Source: Gloeopeniophorella convolvens
Taxonomy: Eukaryota; Basidiomycota; Agaricomycetes; Russulales
Length of the DNA stretch: 64,000 nucleotides
Direction of reading: 5' to 3'
NCBI GenBank assembly: GCA_022496205.1
Contig: WTXD01000028.1
Coordinates: 1 to 64,000, forward strand
Shown here: positions 23,274-33,892 of the stretch, piece by piece
Position numbering within the stretch: the stretch's first letter is position 1
Layout of the letters: every line of letters begins with the position of its first letter
The notes under the pieces: model-generated
The model's input: only the letters and a program-made list of their open reading frames with translations
The model's database searches: none
Told to the model about the DNA's origin: nothing
Made by a program: the position numbers and the translations under genes

Positions 23274-25108
23274 CAGTATTTATCTTATCGGAACCCGCAG
23301 ACTATATCGGTGCTATGAGACATTTCTATGTGACACACCGCATTATCCGCGCTGAGATATCAACCTGCGCCGGTCCATAGGCGTGAATCGGCCTACGCAA
23401 GCGCAGTCTAGTACTTGTCCCAGCTCATTCACGCAAACTCGGGAGCACCCTGAGCGCCCCGCCACCGTGTCTCCTGCAACCTTTGGGAAGAGTGCCTTCT
23501 CAGCATTCTTTCGACGTGCTGTAGTGCCGAAACGGATGTGTGTAGCATCGCAACTTGACCGCAACAGTCTCCTGTGACTCCCTCCGTATAAGGGAATCAT
23601 GATATACCTTGCGAGATTTACCTCTTGGCCTAGCAACAACCCTTCCTTCCCATCCGACGCGCGCATATGAGTGTTGCTGAGAATCCAAATGCGAGCGCCG
23701 CAAGTAGCAGTAGCTGTATGATGCGGTTCTGGTGGTAGAGACTCGGATCTCGGCCGAAGCTGGCCGCCGAGGGTTTCAATTTCAGTTTCGGCCCCGACTC
23801 CGACACACTGCGATGCCCCTGTCTTGAGCGTGAAGCTTAACCAATTGAAGGACCATTAAGTCCGAAGTGTCTATACCAGGACCTTCGGAGTCTCCTCGAC
23901 TCCAGCTTTGGATCCATTGCAAATGATTTGCCAAGAATGAGGCCTAGGCATCGCGCGTTCTGTGTAACAAGTTGGCGCCCCGCGTACTCGGACTCGGGCG
24001 GAAAAGAAGCGCTGCCCGGGCCCCTATCAGACGACGGAGGCACGCAACCACAAGTGATTCAGATTGTTGCCAGTTGTTTCACCCAGCTGACGCGGCGTGA
24101 GAGGAGCGCTGGACAATGATGGAAAGGCGCTTGCCCTTGACCGCGTCAGTGCTATTGCGCTGACCACATGTCAGGGTGTGTGGCTGATTATGTGATTTCA
24201 GGATGACGTTTTCACGCGGTTCCAATCCCACACCCCAGCGTAAGGGTGCTCACATGGATAGCATGCACCCAAGGTCTGCAATCTTTGCTCTTGGCACCAT
24301 GAGCTTCCTACCCAGGCGGACTAGTGCTTTTGCTCATGCACAAGCTGAGAATTGCGCCCATCCGCTTGCCTGACGATTCGCACTTGTATCTACGTCCGGC
24401 CCTACTGCGTTTGCGTCAGCGACCATATTTATCGGTGCGCACATCTGTAGCAATCTTGCCATTGATACGATTGCATTCCAGCGTACATCAGGGCTGGTAG
24501 CGCTAGGCAGTACTGCATGTCGAGTCCCGTTTGATCGGGCGCCAGTCAACTGTCAAACCCACTCGATCGCCCGAGTTGCAGCGCCTACGGACAGAACTCA
24601 ATATGGAATTGGGCGGGTTTTACACCCAGCTGCGCACGCCACTGTCACCGGCAACCGGTGACCAGGCACATGAAGCGCGGATTCGTCGTGTCTGCTGCTT
24701 GGTCTGCTGCAAGTTGTGCTATTTGTCACATACATTGGCTCTGACGTCTCCTGTCATTCCGTGTACCACCAACATCCATCGGGCACTACAACATACTCCC
24801 ACCCCGGGCTAGTCGCTTGGCCGGCGCCGTGATACACGGGAACTTATCGCCTACTTTGATCAAGCTGTGGCTGACTGCTAGTGGAGTCACTACCTGCGGT
24901 GGGAGCTGGGGCTAGTCATTTGTCAGATGGCGCATTCCTCTGCTGGTCTCTGTAAGTACGACAAGCACCGCCAACCAGGCACAGCCGCCTATAGTGCGAG
25001 TATGAAAAGTGCATCCGGCAGCTCCACCTTCGATTGTCACCGAAGCGACCGTGAGGAACACGCTGTTCAATACCCTAACTGTACTCACAATCTGCAAACT
25101 TCCCAACC
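23274..25108. other. intergenic between two subfamily II DUF6534 genes
   Basis: 23380-23750 is the outer end of arm C (counterparts at 43360-44100 and 51070-51300). 24100-25108 is the upstream region of the next DUF6534 gene and has a paralogue at 27500-28250 in front of a relic (ggctgattatgtgatttcagg against ggctgactatgtgatcgcagg). No gene is recognised. Confidence 0.5.
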
Positions 25109-26849
25109 ATGTCGACGGACAATTGCATTCCATCCAACGTTCAAGAGATGTGAGTCCGGGCTCTGGGTCTTGAGTGTGTCAGACCACCTAATCTTCCTCT
25201 TCAGAGCAGCCCCACTTGTACGTATGGTGGTTCTTCCAGTATCGGCTCAGTCGCTCATTCCAAAGCGCCAACAGCTGCTTGGGGCAGTCTGGAATTGGGC
25301 TCTGTACGGAGTTCTAGTGACCCAAGTTTGTGAGTTTGAGTTTGCATTCGTATCCCTGTCGCGGCTGCTGCTTACTCCTGGAATAAGACGTATATAGCTA
25401 CAACTTCACAGAGGATCGGAAGTCCCTGAAGGTTCTGGGTATGTCGCGGGCGATGCACTCCCAATGGCTCATAGCTCACCGCGGCCGTAGTATATGCTGT
25501 CTTCTTCTTGGAGACGCTTCAGACGGCTCTCAGCGGCGCAGACCTGTACTACTGGTTCGTCTCGGGGTTCGGTAACGTCAAGCACCTATCGAACCCCTAC
25601 ACTTCTCCATACAACACTCCTATCATCGGTGCAGTTATCTCCATGGTCGTCCAATTCTTCTTTTCGTACCGCATTTGGGTACTAAGTGGGCGGAAACCTA
25701 CCCGGCGGTCGCTATGCGCGGTAATATGTCTGGTGAGTAAACGGCTTATATCCTTTCTCGAGACGCTATCCCCACCTCCGTGCCCAGTTTTCTATTGTGA
25801 GTGCCGGAGGGGCATTCACTGGGGCCATCCAGGTAAGCTGTACTGCGTAGCCCTGTATACTACCTGCAACCTAATTCGCCCGCACAGACAATCATCCGCA
25901 GCAGGTTCCCTACGGGGCGAACGTTGAGGGTGGAGGCTATGGTATGTTGGCTTCTTCTGTATCTATTCAATCCATCCAACCAAGTGAGCTCATCATCTCA
26001 TAGACTTGGATTACCGGAAACGCTCTATGTGACTTGCTGATTGCGGTGTCCATGGTCCACCTCGTACGTTACGCATCCCTCTGGTTTACCGTCCGCCCGA
26101 GCTGACATCTATTGGGTCGTAGCTAGCGCGACATGCGGCCTTTGAGAATCTACTCGGCAAGCATGCAATGGTAAAGATTATCAGACTAGTGGTCGAGACG
26201 AACGTGCTAACCAGTAAGCTCCTCTAACGTCTCAAATATACGGTACACCCTCATATACATTCACAGCTTTTGTGGGTATCACGGCATTCATCGTAGTGGC
26301 TGTATTTCCCGTACGTCGTTCTCGGACGTGTGTTACCCCATGGATGATCTGACCACTGGTCCAGGACAAAAACTGGTTCATATGCCCGTAAAGTTCTGTC
26401 ACCTTGCTCGCATAAACAACCGCTTATCGTGATATGACCTAGAACGGCAATCCTTGGAAAATTGTAAGCGTTCTCTCTTTGGCCGTCGTCACTCTTGCCA
26501 ATACGTGGGCAGATATTCCAACACTCTCCTTGTCTCGTTCAACAATCGCATCTCCATTCGCGACGCACGTGATGCGTCGTTGCCGAGGGCTATGACTTTC
26601 GGATCGCGAGGGTTCGGCCTTAGTCCCGCCAACCCGCGGCCTGAAGGTATCGTTCTCAATGACATGGGGACGACGACGAGCGACGACGAGGAAGTCAAGG
26701 TTGAACCGCTGCGCAGTGCTGATAGGACGGGGCGAGGGCCTCGGTTTATCGGTCAGCCCCTCAAACTTATGCGTGTACGCACTTACGAACATTGCAATAG
26801 ATATAGCGTAACTGAGAAGCGGCTGGTAACTGCTTGTAACACACCATAG
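25109..26849 (+). CDS. DUF6534-type 7-helix membrane protein, subfamily II, second in forward array
   Basis: About 360 residues, 13 exons, all with canonical splice sites. Exon 1 (25109-25149) encodes MSTDNCIPSNVQE; exon 2 is 13 bases, 25205-25217 (I-A-A-P-L). Then LLGAVWNWALYGVLVTQV, VYSYNFTEDRKSLKVL, core exon AVFFLETLQTALSGADLYYW with VQFFFSYRIWVLSGRK, SIVSAGGAFTGAIQ, TIIRSRFPTGRTLRVEAM, TWITGNALCDLLIAVS, VKIIRLVVETNVLT, FVGITAFIVVAVFP, DKNWFICP, TAILGKL, YSNTLLVSFNNRISIRDA. The tail has GSRGFGLSPANPRPEG and a DDEEVKVE acidic patch. It lies outside the inverted-duplicated arms and is the most divergent intact subfamily II member here. Confidence 0.85.
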
Positions 26850-28190
26850 CTGGCAAGGACTCGGAATTGCAGCTTCTTCCTGATGATGCACATCGTACCG
26901 CATCTTGTGGATTGTATCAACTTCGCGCGGTATCACGCGCTACACGTTGTCTGTATGGAGGGATCGATCGACGCCTGCCCATAGGCTCACTGCCTATGCA
27001 AGCCCAATTTGGACACGGCGTGTAACTTGTCCGCGTCAACGTTAGGCGCTGCCCAATGCCCATGTTCCGTTCTGGGTCTACAACAATCTCCCAAGATAGC
27101 TCTTCTCCGCGCCCTCGAACGTGCTGTGCGGGTTTTGACGCGGACACGTGTGGCCGCGTGCACTGGAAGGACCTGTACCCGAACCCGACTAATACACTGA
27201 ACAGGATGGATGCCATTCTTCTTTGTCCAAGTTGCCAGGGACATAAGACTGCGAACGATCGAACCTCTGATACAGTGCCTGCTGCCAGCGTGCTGCTAGT
27301 AATAACAGGCGACCACCATTCTGAGTCCGGCAAGGACACGGTCGGGCCGGAGGCAGCGGCGCTCGGGGGCTGCTAGCTAGTCGACACCGGTATCGATTAC
27401 GCAGTCGCCGAGGGTCGAGTAGGCTCCCTGGGGTTGTCTACCACGTCCTATCATAGCGAGAGTACGCAGGCGCTCTCCACAGCGATCCCCGGCGGCACAC
27501 GACGGTCAGAAAAAAGGTCCAAATGACATATCGATGTTATCCTAGGACAGAGACACAGCACCAGGGAAGCATCATGGTCATTTCGCATAGCCGCCCTGGC
27601 GTGAGAGGAATGCTAAACAATCATGGTAAGACGTTGGCCACGAGCGCATCTGTACCATCTCGTCGACCACTGCATCCTGGTAACGCGGCTGACTATGTGA
27701 TCGCAGGATGACATTTTCATGCAATCATCCAGATGCATCTTCCCACTCCAGCGAAAGGACCATCACAAGGGCAGTGACGGCCCCTCCTTATGCAGTTTCA
27801 GTGCGCAACAGGCTTTCTCCTGGCGCTGTGGGATTTCCTTGTTCATTGCAGATCAGTCCATCAGCGCATTCCCCGAGATGAGAATGCCGTCCATTCGCTT
27901 GCTTGGCACTCCACACTTGGGCCCATATTCCGGTACTCCCGCGCGGTCCAGGCCAGTGACCGTGCTCATCGGACTCGTACTGGGCCTACTATGCTCTGCT
28001 GCTTGTCAGACACATCCGAGCTGGCGTCCATCAAGCGCCGCAACATACCCCCGACCGCTTGGCTCGGGTTGTGATGTGTACGACCTGATTGCTTGCGTTG
28101 GTAGCTGAGGCTAGCTGCTACTGACGATGGGAGCTATGGTCAGTTGTTTGCCAAATGATCATTCCTCGGCTAGTTCAGGCTGTAGGTATG
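26850..28190. other. intergenic, paralogous to flanks of subfamily II genes
   Basis: 26950-27050 resembles the 3' flank of the gene at 21.5 kb (cctgcccataggctcactgcctatgcaagc against ggtccataggcgtgaatcggcctacgcaagc). 27500-28190 resembles the 5' flank at 24100-25100. No gene is recognised. Confidence 0.45.
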
Positions 28191-28600
28191 GAAGGCGCCA
28201 ACCTGGCACAATCACTCGTCCCGTGTTGTGAGTCAAACCTCAAGTAACACTTCCGGCGCTTACACGCGAAACGAGCTACAACCTCCCAGAGGACGTGGGG
28301 TTCCAAAGCTTCTCGGTACGCCTCAACATGTTGATTGCTGTTTCATATCCATTCGCAGCATATTACATCTTCTTGACGTTCCTAACGACCCTCAGTGGAA
28401 AGGATCTCAACCAGTGGTCCGTGTCCGACCTCGAGATTCGGCAACATCAAGACATCGCGGATCGTCATGCTTCTGCATACGACGTACCTATCACCGGTTC
28501 CATCATCTTCTCGACGTCCGATCCTTCTTTGTGCACCGCGTCCGGCTGCTAGGCGGGGAGAAGAGAAAGCTGGTGGCTGAGCGCCGAAATATATCTAGTG
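28190..28600 (+). pseudogene. DUF6534 relic, exons 4-5
   Basis: TRNELQPPRGRGVPKLLG occupies the exon 4 position in a shifted frame. It is followed by YYIFLTFLTTLSGKDLNQW and HASAYDVPITGSII, which align with GIFLLETLQTALSGADLYYW and YDVPIIGAII. No later exon is recognisable; the sequence changes to the FES1 3' flank. Its upstream region is a duplicate of that of the 25.1 kb gene, so it is a truncated tandem duplicate. Confidence 0.65.
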
Positions 28601-28760
28601 AGCCAGATAGGGATAATCGTTGCCTGTACATATACTATTAGAACAATGCATATCGTATCGTACCCTAAGCGCTCCACCAATCCGGCCGCGCGCGCTATGT
28701 GATGGAGCAGGTGGCACTAAACCAGTTGGTCTGTACCGAAAAAATGCCCACACAAGCAGG

Positions 28761-30025
28761 TTATGCGAGCGCGGCCTTGAGATCGCGCAACTCGTCCGCG
28801 TCGAGCCCGAGCGCCTCCTGGGCACCGCGCCGCGCCTCCAAGAACTTCCGAAGTGAGCTCTTCTCCGCGTCCTCGAACGTGCCGTGGTGTGCCGAGACGT
28901 ACGTGTGCAACAGCCTGCCACCCATATCAGTCTCCTGCCGCGCGCGCACGAGCAGCAGAACGCACCTCGCGAGCTTCTCCTCCAGGTCCGCGTCGCCTTC
29001 GCTCTCCCCGTCCGGCCCGTAGGGCGTCGGCTCCGCGAGCTCGCGCACGACCGTCGGCAGCAGCGCGTGGGCACGCAGCGCGCGGAACGCCGCAGGCGCG
29101 GTGTCGGCCGACCCGGGGTCCGCGAGCATCGACGCGTGCGAGTTGGCGTGCACGGGCGCCGCGGCGCTGTCACGGATCGTCGCGGCGGTGCTTGGCGAAT
29201 CAGACGATGTGGGGACGGGAATGAGCAGTGTGTTGAGGAGGAAGGCAGTCTTGCGGCGCACGCCGATGTCCGAGTCTATCTGGGAGTCAGCAGGGCGGAG
29301 GGCGCTGGCAGGCGGGAAGAGGGTACCTGAGAGTGAGCCGCGCAACGTGTCCCAGCCGCCTGCTTCTTCGAATTGTGCGATGGCTGCTGTGCTGTGCTTG
29401 AGCAGGCCAGAGATGGCGTAGACTGCTTTCGACCGAAGTGCGGATGATCGGACCGAAGGTGAGAGGAAGGAAAGGACGGTCGAGAAGGGGCTCAGGGAGA
29501 GGTACTGTCGAGAACGTTAGAGTCGCATATATGAGGGTTTCCACAGGTATACGTACTGCTTTCTGTGCTGCAGGGTTGTTCTGCAAGGCCGTGCCGATGA
29601 CCCATAATGCTTGCACTTTTATGTCGTTTGACGGAGATGTGAGCAGCTTCTGCAACGGCTCCCACATCTTCAGCTTTTCCAAATCTGAGATGCGTTAGAG
29701 GTAGCATAGAAGCTAGTGAGACTGATTCTCACCATTTGCGTTGTCGATATTCTCGACGAGCTGCACGGCATGTCAGATCTATCGTCTGGGCAGATCACAA
29801 TAAGAAACTCACCATTTCCAGGTCATCCAGCGCTGTCAGCCGGGCATCCTCGTCCACAGACTCATCCTGAGCCCTCGCCAGGGACTCCTTCATAAGCTCC
29901 GCATCAGGTTTTCCTAAGATGAGGTCGATGATTTCGGGATCGAGGTCTGTGCGCGGAGCGACGGGTGCTGCTGTCTCGTCGCCCTTCCCCGAGTTTTCAA
30001 TGCCCCAACGCAGTAGGCTTTGCAT
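28761..30025 (-). CDS. FES1: Hsp70 nucleotide exchange factor FES1 (HspBP1 family), 5 exons
   Basis: Cytosolic nucleotide exchange factor that releases ADP from Hsp70 (Ssa-type). About 350 residues. The N-terminus MQSLLRWGIENSG is the conserved start of fungal Fes1. It is followed by DLDPEIIDLILGKPDAELMK, then armadillo-like repeats: LEMLVENIDNANDLEKL, WEPLQKLLTSPSNDIKVQAL, WVIGTALQNNPAAQKAYL, SKAVYAISGLLKHSTAA, GWDTLRGSLSDSDIGVRRK. The WVIGTALQNNP motif is diagnostic. Exon 4 to 5 keeps frame only if the acceptor after agatag is used (51-base intron), giving SLS-DSDIGV; the ORF also reads through. The C-terminal part is GC-rich with an Asp/Glu region and ends DLKAALA at 28761. It is the left boundary of the single-copy core. 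Confidence 0.93.
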
Positions 30026-31103
30026 AGCGGTTCGTGTTGTCGGATAAGAAGAAGAAAGAGTGTAGAATACAGATGAGCTATGGATACAGTCGTGTTCAGA
30101 ATAAGTAAATCTTTACGAAGAGTGAATCGGCGACACGCGCGCGACGGTCCGAGAACTTCTGAGAACTTGCTCGATGCTTCGGGAATACTTCGGGGATGTC
30201 ACGTGGACGGAGGGCGATTGCCGGCTGGGTTTCAATCAAGTTGTACTCGGTCGCTCAGCCAATTTTTTGGACTGTTTGTTTTCCGCTCGGCCTCTTGGGT
30301 GCTCGCTGACTTTGGTGAGTAAGAAGGCTTTTGCGCGCACGTTTGCAGTGATGATCCAATCTTTACCATACTTTACCACATTCCGAATCATCGTGTGGAA
30401 TACCATATCGATTTCAGCCTTGTCTGAACCTTTCTATTTTGCGTATGCCTTTTTACCAGTGCTGACGAACGTGCTCTCGCTTCAGGTTCTGCTCTTGTTA
30501 CGCTAGCTTGTAGCGCGAATGATCTTTCGAGGTGAGTGCTACGAACGTGTTCATTCCAGTGTTCTTCTCCCCCCTATGTTACGAATTACTTCCTGTATGA
30601 TGAATTTCTATTCGATGGGCGGACACGAACGTCTCGTGCCTGCAAAGTCTCCCAATGTACAAAGTGGAGATGGGCACGGGACTTGTTGAAATGCATCGAG
30701 CACTGAACTTTCTGGACTGCTCCATCCATTCGTCACCTTGCCAAAATTCACGTTCCTCGGATGCACGTGCTGACACGCAGCGATTCCTCGCAGGTTTTCG
30801 CTTCGTTGCTTGAACGTGTTTCTCTTTTTTCGGTGTTGCGAGGGTTCTATCGGGTCCAGACTTCCTTTTCCGTAGACATTGTAGTTATCCGACGTCAATA
30901 TGAGCATCTATAACGTGTGCGGAGAAAATGAGGAGTGGAGTGCGCAGTTCGGTCAGCTGAATTGATTCCGCCATCGTTGCGTCGTCTGCTGTCCAGACGC
31001 CCCCTTTCAATGCAGCCTGACGCGGCGCTACACCGGCAACAGTCGTTATATGGCGCCTTCTAGAGTTTAAATTTCTCTCCGTCTCCATTACTACTTCCTC
31101 CAG
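30026..31103. other. divergent intergenic region between FES1 and a membrane protein gene
   Basis: FES1 and the next gene are transcribed away from each other, so both promoters lie here. Chance open frames only. I found no clear heat-shock element cluster. Confidence 0.5.
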
Positions 31104-32742
31104 ATGGGTGTCGGTCGACTGGGTCGACTCCTTTCCAACCCTGCCAGCTCCAAGTCGTCAGCTGAGGTGAGTAGCTATGTAGATGCCACAGGCGCCAGCG
31201 CCCTGATCGAGACCGCCAACTTATGCAGCCTGTAAAGCTAAAGGGCAAAGCACCGGCAACATCCCCCGAGGATTCTGAAATGGGCCGCCGCAGACCTCTC
31301 CTTGGCGTTGACACGACATCGCTGCCCGCCACTGGACCAGGGCGATCGTACGGCGCCACCAGTGGACACATCAATGGTGCCCCTTTCGCGAAAAGCCACA
31401 GCCCCGAGGCCTACCGGAGTGGCCATTACCTCTTCAACGTGCCCGAGGAGCTAGACATTGACGACGACGAGGCATTGGATGAGTTATTGGAGGCCGAGGG
31501 GCTGTATGTCGGTTCGTAACCCTTCCCCAGCTACCGGATCCTGTATCGATCCGTCGATCTCATGACCCCCTCCCAGGTTCATACAGGCGCCTCGTTCAGA
31601 CTTACGCCGTCGTGCCATTCACTGCGCTCCTCGTCTGGCTCATCGCCGCTTTCCTTCCGCCCTTGATATGGCACACGGATAAACCCCCAGCATCACATGC
31701 ACCATACTTCCCCACACCCCTCCCCGAGCTCCTCCTCTCCATCTCCCTCTTCGCACTCTCGCACCTGCTCAGCCCATCCCTGTTCGCCTTCTCTGGCACG
31801 CTCTTGCGCGCCCCCGCCTCTGCCAATGCGCTCGCGACGGCGCTACACGTCCTGCTGCGAAACGCGCTGCGCACCGCCGCGCTTCCCCTCCTCGCGCTCT
31901 CCGTCCCCGGCGGCGCCACGACGTTCCGGGCGCCGGCCTTCCGCGCCGCCTGGTGGCTCGCGCTCGGGTGGTCGTTTGCGGAGGTCGCGGCGGGCGTCGC
32001 GCAGGGCCTCGAGATACTCGCGTTGTACCGCGACGTGCTTGTGCCGCGCGGCCGTGCGCGCGAGATCCTTGCTGCTGTCGCGGGCGCCAAAGGCGGCGGC
32101 AGTGCGAGCGTGAGCCCGCCGCGCGGCGCGGACGAGCGGCTGCGCGAAAGCCTGAGCCGCGGGGAGGACGGCGGGGCGTCCGGCGCGTCGCCTGTGCGCA
32201 CGCGGCAGGCACAACTGCCTGCGTGGGGCCGCACGCCGAGCGACGTTGAGATCCAGCTCGAGGTTGACCGTGATTTCGATGAGCTTGTCGCGGTCAAGGC
32301 GCGCGAGGAGCTCGAAGAGCTGTATGGCTTCCCCGCTATCGTGAGTCGCGCTCCTCTCTTCGGTTCGCTTGCGTGCGTGCTAATGGGCTGAGTTTTTCAA
32401 CAGCGCCTCCCCGTATTTGTGTCGTGCCTGCTACGCGTCGCGTCGATCCTGCTCTCGCTTGGGTTCACGCTCCTCCTTTCGGCGGCGTACCTCGCCTCGC
32501 CGCTTGCCTCGCCGGCCGTGGCGGAGAAGACAATTACAAGTGCAATGATCCCGCCATCGAGAACGGACGGCACGTTCTGGGGCACGTTCGCGGTTGTCTG
32601 CGCGATCAACTGGGGCCTCTCACTCCTGCACACGCCCGTGTTCCTCCCGCGCGTCGGCGTGCACGTGGTTGCGTACCTCGGCTTCCTCGTTGGGCTGGGG
32701 ACGCTGTTCGCTGGGCTCGGGATGTGGGACGCACTCGCATAG
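31104..32742 (+). CDS. multi-pass membrane protein of unknown function, 4 exons
   Basis: Exon 1 encodes MGVGRLGRLLSNPASSKSSA. Exon 2 encodes a polar N-terminal tail with GRRRPLLGVD, YRSGHYLFNVPEELDIDDDE and ELLEAEGLYVG. Exon 3 starts SYRRLVQTYAVVPFTALLVW, with helices at FTALLVWLIAAFLPPLIW, LLLSISLFALSHLL, LRNALRTAALPLLAL and WWLALGWSFAEVAAGVAQG. A charged loop (GRTPSDVEIQLEVDRDFDEL) follows. Exon 4 adds RVASILLSLGFTLLLSAAYL, FWGTFAVVCAINWGLSL and VAYLGFLVGLGTLFAGLG. This gives about seven helices and 450 residues. The Asp-rich box before the first helix and the conserved-looking layout suggest a widespread fungal membrane protein, but I cannot name the family. Strongly GC-rich in exon 3. Confidence 0.8.
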
Positions 32743-33892
32743 CGTGTTGGAAAAGTGGCGTCTTGAAGGGAGAATGTGTGGCCCGTTGTTTTCTACTTTA
32801 CTTTGAGTTTTGCTTGCATTTTGAGACGTGGAAGCGCATTCACGAAGATCCAGTTGAGCAGCATCATTTGTGTACAGTACGTTGTTCTGGTTTGGCCGTG
32901 TGGGCGGTTTAATATTATACTTTTGCGGATCTGCGAACGAGCCCCTGTACGAGCAGCAGGCAGTGTATGCGGCGTTGAGGTGGAAGGAAGCGCATCCGTT
33001 TTTGGATGTTCTGTACAGCGTCCTCGTAGGTTCTCTCTCACACCAACACTGCAACGACGGTTCTCCGCAGCCAGTCGCATAGCCTTCAAGAGATCTGACT
33101 TGCAGCAGGCACACGTAGGCTCGGCGTTCCACCCCAAACCTTTGACTTCGTCTGTTCTTCCTCGAGGGTCTAGGCCATGCTGGAACTATCAACTAGGTTG
33201 CCACCGATCCAGGCTTTCTGACTCGGACACTGTGTATGCCAGTCTGAAAATATTCGGGCCCACCACGCCGATGGCATCATCATCGAGGTGGGATGAAAGC
33301 ATCCGCTTTCATCTGCGCAAGGCATGCAGCAATGGCAGTGAGGACTTCTCGAGAAAAGGGGGTTGGTCTCTTCGGCGGCTAAAGGTACTTTACGCGGGGG
33401 CCGCGGGTTCCTGCGCGTGCCCCTGACGTAACTCCGCGTACCAAAGCATTCGCACCTCGTCGACGTTGAGTTGCTTGAGCAGTTACTTAACTCTCCATCG
33501 TCAGCAGCGATGGCAATTATAAAACGACTAGATCGGCACCACAGTCGTTATCAGTCTAGAATTGTGCGGCGGGACAGTGCGGCTGCTTCAAATTGGACTC
33601 GGAGGTCTCAGTCGATCGTGACGTAAGCACCCGCATTTCCTTTTTCTGATGCGACTGTCTCGTTGACCCCGTGGACGGCTGCCCAAAGCACCCATGCGAG
33701 AAGCAGTGCTTTCTTCCGTCTGCAACGACCATCATCTACTTATACCGCTGCGGCCGCCATGCTCCTCGTGCGGGCCTAGCTCGCTCGCAAGGTCATCTCC
33801 AACACGCCGTATAGCACCGGCATCCATCGCGTGCAACCCTAAGCTGCTGGCAGCAGCGCTTGTCGGTGTGTTCGTCCCTGCGCACCATTGAC
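32743..33892. other. intergenic, 3' flank and promoter region
   Basis: A 216-codon plus-strand frame (32776-33426) crosses this region but has no domain, no hydrophobic pattern and competing frames of equal length on the other strand. I read it as chance. Confidence 0.5.

Larger units (their letters stand above)
17500..23755 (+). repeat. forward arm (C) of a three-copy segmental duplication
   Basis: From left to right this arm holds the U block, the 3' end of a subfamily I DUF6534 gene, an interval with relic exons, a subfamily II DUF6534 gene and its 3' flank. The same blocks occur in the same order, reverse-complemented, at 43355-51070 and 51070-59640. The left edge is near 17500, where the match gtcgcgtggcggatctcgga begins. 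The right edge is near 23750, where gagactcggatct stops matching. It is shorter than the other copies because most of the subfamily I gene is deleted. Confidence 0.8.

Noticed and set aside
28595..29173. 192-codon minus-strand Arg-rich frame
   Set aside because: Shifted-frame shadow of FES1 exon 5 in GC-rich DNA.
31602..32297. 231-codon minus-strand frame and others opposite the GC-rich exon
   Set aside because: Antisense shadow of the GC-rich membrane protein exon; Arg/Ala-rich without structure.
32776..33426. 216-codon plus-strand open frame downstream of the membrane protein gene
   Set aside because: No hydrophobic or domain pattern, overlapped by minus-strand frames of similar length. 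Likely 3' flank.
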